64,000 bases of DNA from Filosporella fistucella (lineage: Eukaryota > Ascomycota > Leotiomycetes > Helotiales), in the NCBI GenBank assembly GCA_030077755.1, contig JAQJZZ010000010.1, positions 1 to 64,000 of the forward strand, read 5' to 3'. A model generated the notes under the pieces. It was not told where the DNA came from. It saw only the letters and a program-made list of their open reading frames with translations, and ran no database searches. Below, piece by piece: positions 55,537 to 64,000 of this stretch. A program made the position numbers and the translations under genes. Position 1 is the first letter of the stretch, and each line of letters begins with the position of its first letter.

Positions 55537-57662
55537 TCATTTTCCGCCATCTAAATAATATGATAGTGAGTAATTGAGGAATGCGCACTGGGGCACATCC
55601 AAGAATGGACTGGTCGCCGAGGGGTAGTTCAGAAGCTTGATCGGTCCCTTTTGACTCTTCACCTCCTGCCATGGTCCAGTTTTCTGCACGGCTTCCAAAG
55701 TCTTGGTGTAACCCCTTGCTTGTAAATACGACGAAGAGGGATTAGGCTGGCCTCTTTTCACAAACTCTGCAAAATATCCTGAGACCAGCTGTACCGAGTA
55801 CAAATCATTCGCGTCTCGGATCGTACTCAAAGTTCCAAATATCCACGGCATATCAGCACCATGAAGCTTGAAATATGGCAGTTCTGGATTCCCTTTGGGA
55901 TATTCAGGGCTTTTCGGCGGGCCACCGAGGTTATTCGGATCGTAGCCGTTGATAGAGCGTTGAATCTCGTAGTAGTAAGAGGACTCAAAAGCATCAGATT
56001 GTGAAGCAGCATACATGGTTGCTTGATCGATGCAACGGAACTGAATGTCTGTAGCCACGCGTTGCGAGACATTGAAGGAGTCCAGAGTTATGTTTCCGGT
56101 ATCGTAGTATGGGAACAGCTTGCTATCAATGATACTCTGTGCGTAAGAAGCTGAAATACCAAGAGCTGCTTGGATGCCAGCTAATTCGCTCGTGACGGGC
56201 GTCTTTGGATATGTAGAGAAGCTTGCTCCATCATTCTCGACATTGCCAAATATGACTGGCACGTGAGCTGTACCTGGGTTGCGCTTGATGACATTGAGGT
56301 TTTCTGTATTGACGAAGTGGCCGTCTTGTACCACATAGCGAGCTACTGATGAGAGACCTACCACCTTCGAGGCAGGTAGAGCTGTGAGGCAGGCGATTTG
56401 ATCGGAGAGTGCTGTTTGGTTACATCCAGCTGCTTTGAAGATATTTTGCCCCGCTGTTGCATACGATTGATTTACAGTGAGATAGGAACTGTAGGTTGTG
56501 GCATAGTCTCCGTTGAGTCCCAGCGTGACACCTCCTCCAAGATTGGACATTGCAATGGCCCCTTGATATTTGCCGATAGCTGGAGGAGATCCTAGAAGGG
56601 TTCTTACAGATCCAGCACCTGCTGATTCTCCGTTGATAGTGATTTGTTTAGGATCGCCTCCAAAGGAAGCTATGTTTTTGATTGTCCACTGTTTCTGTCA
56701 GTCTTTGCAACTGCACGTAGTATTTCGGGAACACACACTTCAAGGGCAGTGATCTGATCTGCTATACCATAATTTCCGGTAATGTTAGTTCCTGGAATTG
56801 CGAGAAATCCTAGAGTAGAAAGGCGATAATTGATGTTCACCACCACGATATCTTCTCTGGAAGCCAGATTTCCACCATCACTCAACTGGTCAGCTCCAGA
56901 TCCTCCTGTGAAACCACCACCATGAATCCAAAACATCACTGGTCTCAAATCACTTTTGTCTCCTTGCTTGGGTATGTATGGGGTCTGGATATTCAGGAAC
57001 AAGCAGTCCTCGCTCCCAGAACTCCCCTGAGCACATTGTGGGCCATAGGCTGTAGCATTTATTGTCTGCCCTACTCCAGAGTACAAACCTGAGTAGACAA
57101 ATCTTTGGGGCGTGTTGGCGTATGGAATTCCGAGGAAACGGAAGGATTTCTGATTCCGATACCCAACATATGTGTTTCCTCCCGAAGCTACTTTGACCTG
57201 GTTCGTTGCGCTGACTTTCGATGTGGAAGGTTGACTGGAATTACTTGACTGGGTGCAGAGAACTGGCAGTTCCAATCCTCCGAAGGGAAAAGAAGTAAAA
57301 GACACCTCTTTGTTGAATCCCGAAAATGAGATTGCCCCACCGTCGATGTAGTAGAGCTGAATTGGAGCAGCTCGATGAGCGTATGCCACATATGCTAGTG
57401 ATTGTGCAATATCGGATTTGTAGGCTTGAATAATTGCTTTTGGAAGCAATTTCTCATTCAATGCTTCACATGCACCCGCAGCATCCTTGCGCTCGAACTC
57501 GTCCAAAAGTAGGAACCCAACATGATTTACATCATCAGTGCCATTGAGGTTATTCTGGTATAAGAGAGTCAAAGACGTTGCGGCATTGGAAATTGTGGAT
57601 GCAAACGAAAGAGAAATTGAAGCAAGGACAGCTAGAAGCTGAAGAAGTGAAGTGGGAGCCAT
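55537..57662 (-). CDS. Secreted type-B carboxylesterase/lipase (691 aa)
   Basis: Two exons (57,662-56,739 and 56,688-55,537) around a 50-nt intron. Signal peptide MAPTSLLQLLAVLASISLSFA. An extra N-terminal region of about 150 residues precedes the esterase fold, which starts at GYRNQKSFRFLGIPYA. Family landmarks: EDCLFLNIQTP, oxyanion-hole WIHGGGFTGGS, and the nucleophile elbow GESAGAGS (Ser about 330); a Glu in FGNVENDG and a His in KLHGADMPWIFG complete the likely triad. There are many N-glycosylation sites. The esterase block is standard; the N-terminal extension is unusual for the family but is seen in some fungal members. It hydrolyses esters or lipids outside the cell; substrate not predictable. 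Convergent to the channel gene with only about 90 bp between stops. Confidence 0.92.
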
Positions 57663-58848
57663 GACTTGATGCTCTCGGAAACAAGTATCAGGATCCTTTG
57701 AAATATATAAACCTTCTCTGCCAGGCTTCCCCTCAACATGCATACTTCTAGTCCGCAGAGATTCGTACTAACAGTTCATTTAACCGGAATACTCTTACAG
57801 AACATAGTTATTACCGATCTGGTGGTACTGCATTGTGGTTGTGGGCGTTATTGATGGGTTATTTCATTCGTAGAAACGTTTAGCCTTGTGAAATTTGATG
57901 GAAAATTTCCAGTTCCTTGTCTGTATTGCCACCCAGTTTATCCGAACCGTGATTGACTCCGATGCGAGATCGATCTTCCGCAATCATGAAGGAGGTAGAT
58001 GTGGGGTTCCTGAGCGGTTAATATGCTAGATTTATCCGTCCAATCCATACGACCGAACTTTCTGCTGGAAAACCAGCAAATCATTATCAAAAAGCTTGTT
58101 TGAACACAACTTAGCGATGAAGAAATCCTTTTTTCACTACTGGAAATGGCGAGTTTAGCTTTGTGGATGACAACAGTTCTGCCATCGTTTCAAGGGCTTT
58201 CAACGAGTATTACTGCCGGTTTTTAATGTAGCTTCAATTATATAGTCCATCACCGCCATGCGTGAATCTTAACTTTTCTCTGACGAGCATCTTAAAATAG
58301 AGCAATTTTAAGCATTGGATGATATTGCATTCTGGAACCCATTAGCCGGGAGACAATACTGGGTGGGGGGTTTCCCGATGATCCGCAAACTGAGACTTGA
58401 CCACACTACCGTGTTACTGGAAAGTTGAGAGCATATTGCCTCTTTTTCTCAATCTCTATACCACCATGTTTTTTCGGAGTTCGTCATATCTTATTATCCT
58501 CAGGTTTCTCAAAATCAAAGTCAATACGAAAGGGTGAGGTGGCGATGGGGCCTTGAGGGGCTGTCAGAGCGAGAGTGTCGCTAAACAACCTCGCTTCAGC
58601 ATGCCAATCCGAACATCGCAGCGGTCTATTTTGGGCATTGGAGCCTAGAGCAGCCTGGAGTTGTGCCCCTCAATTTCAATGGAGTGGAGCCCGCTGCCTG
58701 TCCTCACATGATAACGTGTGAGATACGTGAGACTAAGTTCTCGAGAGAACACGAGGAAAGAGTTAAATAACGCGTCAATGCCTCCAAAAGTTTTTCTTTA
58801 CCATTCGCTTTTATTCATTCAACTAAACCGAGGACATAGACTGCAACC
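57663..58848. other. Divergent intergenic region
   Basis: 1.2 kb between the esterase and metallopeptidase starts, no gene seen. TATATAAA-like sequence (57,703-57,710 region, read on the minus strand) lies about 45 bp upstream of the esterase ATG. Confidence 0.5.
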
Positions 58849-61326
58849 ATGATGGTGCCTACAAAAAAGCCACGAATTGTCTTGCATAATGTTTTCGAGG
58901 ATGAAATGCTTCACTAGGTGCGTCACCATTCAGGCGTTGTAGATAGTACTAATTCCAACAGCGAGCTGTAGTTATCAACGGAACGTGCTCCTTATATGAT
59001 CCAGCAGGCGCTGAAGGATTTCTTACCGTTAAAACAGAAGACTGTTCTGGCAATGAGTTGTTTCCTATGCAAAATTGGCCCATTCTCGATGGTCACTTCA
59101 AAGCCTTGATCATTCTTGCTCCAGGATCTAATTTTGTCACCTTCGAGCAACATAATGGAGCAAAGGTGATTGAATCTCTGAGAGAGGAGTTGAAATATGT
59201 CCCACTTCTTCAAACACCGCCACTCCACCTGGCGATCATGATCGCGAAAGACTCGCCTCTTCTGATCGACTGCCCTCCCAACAAAAGGGGCGGAATTACA
59301 TCTGCTCACTCAGATCTTGAAGCGGCAATCAAGAAGTTCCGGATGACAGCATACATGTGGCAAGCTCTGACAGCCGAAGACATGCGAAGTAAAGGACTCG
59401 GTCGGAGGTCATTCCGACTTGAGGAAGAATGGTCGGAAGACACTCTGAGCCGAGAATTCCTCCAGAACCCCACAAAAGTTCATATGTCCTCCACTGCAAA
59501 GATTCACCTGATCCGGTCGGAGAAGACTGTCGCGGAGCTGAGGGATCCAGAAGTCGCTCAACAGAATGAACAAGGCCGTAGGAGAGATGATTTGCACAAA
59601 TACTTCGAAGAAGCATTGAAAAAGCATGGAACACCTTTCGTTTCCACTGCTAGGCCAATTGTAGCTGGCTTGATACTTGATTCGGCCTACTCCTCTGAAT
59701 CAAATCTCATTCTTGGACATGCTGCTCTTGGTTGCTCAAATACTAAAGGTCTCTCACTCGGAGTCTTTGGAAGTCACCTGACTTACTCCTGGCCCCGGTT
59801 TGTAGAAGAGATCGCAAGCAGCCTTCTCGATACAACCATACCAGGAGACACGGTTGGTAATGACAACAAAGAATGTGGAACGATGTGGGAAGCTTGTTCA
59901 GTTGGTCAGGGAGCGTTCCTCCACGAGGTTGGACATAGTTTTGGAGCTCCTCATACAACTGGAATTATGGAACGAGGATATGCTCAAGACTGGCCAAAAT
60001 GTTTCCTTGGAGGAACAGCGTACTGCTCAGCAAAACAGACCGCTGGAATCACTGTCATCCATGGGCAGACACCGAATAATGCCTGTTGGGATTTGAGTGA
60101 TGCCCTATCATTCAAAGTTCAACCACATTTCTGGCACCCCCTGGACCCCATGATGTCCGCAGTGGCATTAAATGCAGAGCCAAATGCAATTGTGGTATCC
60201 GAGAATGGAAATAATTTACCACTTGTGCTTGTGCTCAGTTCAGCGGCGCAAATTTGTCAAGTGAAATTCAATAACATCCTCGAAGAGAGTCCAACTGTCT
60301 TCATACCTCTAGATGAGTTGCGCTTCACATTGACCGATCTCGAAGCTCGCTTTGACCGCAAAGACAATCTAACTCTTGATATCCTAGGGATGAATGGCAA
60401 GTCAAGAAAGATTGGTAATGTATGGAGACTGTTCTCGAACACCTCTTTCATCCGCATTCCAGGATCTTCCATTGTGCTTCAGAAAAAGTCCGTTTTATCT
60501 GTGAGATTAGAACAGAAGAATAATCTAGAGGGCAAGAAGCATTGCTGGGATTGGGCGGTATTGCTGAATGAGAAGGGCAAGAATGGGCAATGCGAGTACA
60601 TTCCAACAGCAAAGGGAATTGTCTGACATGTCACAGTGGCAAGAGCATCTGCGATTGATTCGAGAGTCGGGTGTGTCCTCGATGGAGCAGTTGTGTACTA
60701 CGAAGATGGCCATAAAACGCATTGTGGTCCTGTTTACGATATTAATGGTCAAGATCATCACTTTGGTGCGTTTCACATGACCCTCATTTTCCACGAATTT
60801 CAATCTAATTTACTTATACTTTTAGGTGGTCATGCATCGGAGAAGTTCGCCATTCCTGAAGGAGTAGACATTGTCAAAGTTGTAGTTGGTAGAGACCATG
60901 CATTAAATGGTCTTCGATTTTATCTTTCAGACGGTAGTGCGGGAGGATACCTATACGACGATGATCCGAACTACACCTTGGGTAAGTGTCCCTGGAACAA
61001 CGTATTGCGGCTCCTTCCTAACAAAAAAATAAGAACCGGCTGCGTCTGAGAAGATTATTGGATTCTACGGACAAAGTGATTGGGGTCGTGGATTCGATGG
61101 GATCGAAGAATTCGGGATAATCACTGCACCAAAGCATGTGGAGCTCCCATCAATCATTTACGAATTGCCAGAGTTGCAGAATACTGACGGGGGGAATGGT
61201 TCAGTGAGTCATAATTGAGATCTTTATCGGATGAACACTAAATTCTGATAGCGACCACACGGTGCCTGTGGTGATGAGAATCGTTGGGAAGATTATTCTG
61301 ATGAGGATGAAGATATGGAAAACTGA
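58849..61326 (+). pseudogene. Zinc metallopeptidase with C-terminal jacalin-like lectin domain, nonsense codon in exon 1
   Basis: Six exons fit: 58,849-58,917, 58,962-60,595, 60,644-60,765, 60,826-60,981, 61,034-61,203 and 61,252-61,326; phases close on 742 codons. The peptidase domain carries HEVGHSFGAPH (zinc motif, about residues 344-354) and a following IMERGY, matching the fungal metallopeptidase family of yeast YIL108W (Pfam PF12044, recalled). After it come jacalin-like blocks VGCVLDGAVVYYEDG, LNGLRFYLSDG and KIIGFYGQSDWGRG, and a short acidic tail (DYSDEDEDMEN). Odd points: codon 23 is TAG, the last triplet of exon 1, so the conceptual protein stops at once; a weak donor (GTTTTC) 23 bases upstream would bypass it; otherwise translation could begin at the Met at 59,067. 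Two acceptors (60,643 and 61,033) read AAG; the first is tentative. Status between gene and fresh pseudogene is open. Confidence 0.7.
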
Positions 61327-61787
61327 GTTGAATCAGATGCTATCCCACCAGCCAAAGGTGCTCCTGTCGTCGTGTATCTCAGGGGCTCGCCTAGCTGCCT
61401 CCCCCCTTAAAAAAATCTTGTGCCCCTCATCGAGCCAGCATTTCCTTTGCAGGCCTTTCAGTCCTGTATGCAATCTTGTACATTTATTTTTTGTAGCTTG
61501 GAACGATCTTAAGTATGTAGCTTATGTCCCCAATGACGCATTCTTACAAATTGAAAATGATCATGATATTACCCCGCACTTCAAACGCCTTATGTTTTCT
61601 ACTCGTTATCGAACCTCATCTCTCTGACTTCTTCAGAACAGAGTCGCATTCACTGTTGTTTCACTGATTCATAGAGATCAGTTGTTTTAAAAGCGATCAG
61701 ATATACTCGTCTAGCACCTTTGTAATTAAATTACTTGTATCAAGCGTTCGCAATTACGGCGTGTACCGACACTACAAAGAAATCACG
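61327..61787. other. Intergenic region, no gene supported
   Basis: 460 bp with chance frames only; it contains the 3' end of the metallopeptidase locus. Confidence 0.5.
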
Positions 61788-62166
61788 ATGAGTCGACCTC
61801 CTTCACGCTCAACGAATACCGTCACTCTGAACGCGAATATGCACAATGTGCTTCGCATAGAGAGAATCCAGCAGTCGCAGAGCCAAAGTAATGTCCGAGT
61901 GCAACTTGTCGAGAGCCATGTGTTTGTATGGCTACTACAGATGCCCACGTTGCAACACCATCCTTGCTCGAAGCTCCCCAGTACACTGCAAGGCATATTG
62001 CAACAGAAAGGAGGGCTGTGATGGTATTGCAATACATCATCCCTTTTTAGATCGTCTAGGAGAGAAATGTTCAGAATGCCGAGGGTCTGAATCAGTCAAG
62101 AGGTGTGAATCAGTCACAGAGTCTGAGTCAGATGATGCCTTCCTGGAAATCGACATAAGATTATGA
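61788..62166 (+). CDS. Possible small Cys-rich zinc-binding-type gene, frame uncertain
   Basis: Two overlapping frames both look coding. Frame 3 from the ATG at 61,788 begins MSRPPSRSTNTVTLN and runs to about 61,925 (NVRVQLVESHV); frame 1 then carries CLYGYYRCPRCNTILARS, C..AYCNRKEGCDGIAIHH and KCSECRG, with four C-x2-4-C-type pairs, and ends acidic at 62,166. Joining them needs a frame change near 61,915-61,925; I find no intron with matching phase. Alternatives: a shorter protein starting at the ATG at 61,891 (91 aa), or a broken gene. The cysteine spacing suggests a zinc ribbon or similar fold. Function unknown; identity not recognised. Confidence 0.4.
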
Positions 62167-62357
62167 GGAAGTCGGTGGCATATTATTCGAATACACAGCA
62201 AGAAATGAATTGCAAGCACGAGGAAGACAAACTTCATCTAAGAAGGGTATATTTACATTCGAAAATCCAGCGGGATTTGAAACGCCACCAGTGGCAAAGT
62301 ATATACAGAATTTTCCAACCTCTCCAACCTCACATCAGGGGTATTGACCCATCTATT

Positions 62358-63495
62358 CTATTCGCAATCATCATACTCTGAGTCATCGGTAGCAACTGGT
62401 GCACTGCCTTGTGTGGAAGTAGGAACACTTTCTTGGGTCGTGACTGGGGCCTCAACAGCAATGGATGATGATCTCACAACTGTTTGGAGAGTTGTTGGGA
62501 CAGCTGCGCTGGTGACGACGGGTCCTGCAGCAGTGGATGAAGCTACAACTGGGACTTCAGAAGAAACTTCCACAGCAGCGGGGACAGAAGATGAAGCTGG
62601 TACCAAAGCAGATGTCGAAACCACGACACCAGCAGCAGTTGAGCTGGCAACTGGGCTTGCTATAGACCCAGAGTCACTTCCGGTGAAAAGAGCAGGGCCA
62701 GGGATTTGGTAATTGGCAATGTTGGCCTCATCATAGATGTTGATGAGAATTCCAGGGTCTGTGGCGCTGTATGCACCTGGGAAAGAGACACCAGTTGGGT
62801 TGACGGTTCCTGATGATTCAACATTGACTTGGAAACAGGTCATGTAGAATTGAGCACCACCTTCGGAGCCAGCGGTATGGAGAGCAATAGCTTCAGCACG
62901 GACGAGATAGTTTCCAGGAGCAATGGATGATGGAACTGTGACGGGAACCTTACCACAGTTGGCGTTGAGTGTATCTGTTCCCCATTTCTTTGTGGTTGGG
63001 TTGTAACCTTCCTCGGAGATCTTGAACCAACTCGTTGGTGTTCCAGATGTAGCATCATCAACCTTTCCCATGTATACGATGACAGGTCCGAAGTGGTTGC
63101 CTCCAAGAGCCTCGTTCGTGCATGAGCGGTCATTTGGCTGAGCGTGCATCTCGACCGTAATGTTTTGGCCAGCTACATGTATACATATTAGGGCAGCTCG
63201 TCGTGGGGTAGCATGGGTAACATACCAGTCACAGGGCAGAGTGCTGCAACAGGTGTTGTTCCTGCATTGCACACAATATCTGTTGACGTAACACTGGTGA
63301 CAGGGCTGTTGGACAATGGTAGACGAGCACAAGTTCCAGCTTGATCAACACTTTCATCTTCTTAGCTGTCTGGCAAACTGAGAGGGGGATGTGAATATGG
63401 ACATACTCGCCGGACCAGAACTCCTGGAAGGTAGAATGTGCAGCAACAGAGCTAGCTGAAGCAAGGAAAGCGAGGGTGGAAATTGTAAACTGCAT
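62358..63495 (-). CDS. AA9 lytic polysaccharide monooxygenase with Ser/Thr-rich tail (342 aa)
   Basis: Three exons (63,495-63,407, 63,350-63,226 and 63,172-62,358), introns 56 and 53 nt; the first acceptor is AAG, and phases close on 343 codons. A 19-residue signal peptide leaves His20 as the new N-terminus (HSTFQEFW), the first ligand of the copper histidine brace. The second His lies in GGNHFGPVIVYMGKV, and the axial Tyr in GGAQFYMTCFQVNV. Further AA9 landmarks: DQAGTCARLP, SNSPVTSVTS, and a SFPGAYSATDPGI motif near the end of the catalytic core. About 95 residues of Ser/Thr/Ala/Val-rich linker follow, ending in an acidic DDSEYDDCE; there is no carbohydrate-binding module. It cleaves cellulose or related glucans oxidatively outside the cell. 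Carbon repression is suggested by CreA-like sites upstream. Confidence 0.93.
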
Positions 63496-64000
63496 TTTGA
63501 AAAGAATGTGAAAATGAATGTCCAGAACTAGCTGTGAATGAGTGAATTTGAGAAAGATGCTGAGCAAAGAGCAAAAGGTTCCTTACCTTCCTTATAAGCC
63601 TCCATGAGCTATGATAAAATTCGCAAGTTTTGAGTTAAACATTATTCTTCGATGTGGGGTACAGAAATGCAGGGGAGAAGGGTAGCGAAACATTTCTATA
63701 TTAACGCCAAGAGGATGTGGTCAAACCGAAACAATTATTGCTTGGCAAACTGGGAAACAAAGTGAGTTAATTCTAATGTGGAAGAGAACAAGCGCCTCGA
63801 GATTGGACATCGCCACATAAGATTATTTGAAAGCTGCATTTGAATTTTGAAAAGACTCAAGATTCCGCGGGGAAGACATCCCCCTCAATCTCATCACAGG
63901 GATCGAATTCAAAGCATCGTAGTCCCAGTGATCATGAACAGTGAGCTCAACCGAGGCAAGCTTACTCTCACCTTTAATAATATGAAGTACAAAATGATCC
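63496..64000 (-). promoter_or_regulatory. Promoter region of the AA9 gene, TATA and CreA-like sites
   Basis: Read on the minus strand there is a TTATAAG word (about 63,591-63,597) roughly 100 bp upstream of the ATG. Two SYGGRG words, GTGGGG (63,654-63,659) and GCGGGG (63,867-63,872), match the CreA consensus, consistent with glucose repression of a cellulose-active enzyme. These short words also occur by chance, so this is suggestive only. No gene is seen in the last 500 bp. Confidence 0.4.

Noticed and set aside
26000..64000. Secondary-metabolite cluster
   Set aside because: A regulator, transporters and an esterase are present, but there is no PKS, NRPS, terpene synthase or tailoring set.
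1..64000. CRISPR arrays or Starship-type captain genes
   Set aside because: No regularly spaced direct repeats and no DUF3435-type tyrosine recombinase frame was seen.

Overview
This is one chromosome end of a filamentous ascomycete (Pezizomycotina; the class cannot be fixed from the sequence alone). Evidence: CCCTAA repeats at the left edge, introns of about 42-115 nt with GT..AG borders and CTAAC/CTGAC-like branch sites, Zn2Cys6, AA9, DUF3176 and PTR2-type genes, and repeats decayed by C-to-T/G-to-A change at CpA/TpG, as repeat-induced point mutation (RIP) would leave.

Layout. (1) 1-91 telomere. (2) 92-about 2,000: a decayed telomere-linked helicase (TLH) gene, cut by the telomere just before its RecQ helicase domain; then about 1.3 kb of AT-rich sequence with palindromes. 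(3) 3,319-14,874: a complete 11.6-kb Ty3/gypsy-type LTR element with 206-bp LTRs, a 4-bp target duplication, primer site, polypurine tract, Gag-protease, a well-formed -1 frameshift signal, RT-RNase H-integrase, and two extra ORFs: one antisense and basic, one sense that looks like a 2-oxoglutarate/Fe(II) oxygenase. Its reading frames are almost free of indels but are interrupted mainly by TAG codons. (4) 14,875-16,661: AT-rich sequence with no recognisable gene. (5) 16,662-26,148: a second, more heavily decayed gypsy element on the minus strand, with 197-bp LTRs and the same primer-binding sequence. (6) From 26.15 kb base composition changes abruptly to ordinary coding DNA, apart from one partial solo LTR of the first family at 29.2 kb.

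The gene-bearing part holds an orphan 764-aa protein, a small conserved protein, a small secreted protein, an intact RecQ helicase, a broken cysteine-containing N-glycosylated-type gene, a Dal81/TamA-like Zn2Cys6 regulator facing a PTR2 peptide transporter, a Kex2-type small peptide precursor, an MFS sugar transporter, a DUF3176 membrane protein, an EF-hand MscS channel, a secreted type-B carboxylesterase, a zinc metallopeptidase-jacalin protein with a nonsense codon at its first exon border, a possible Cys-rich small gene and an AA9 lytic polysaccharide monooxygenase. The theme is environmental nutrition (peptide uptake with a likely nitrogen regulator, sugar uptake, polysaccharide and ester cleavage), as is common near fungal chromosome ends. 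The strongest candidates for something undescribed are the extra ORFs of the 11.6-kb element, its frameshift signal and its four-copy GC-rich palindrome.
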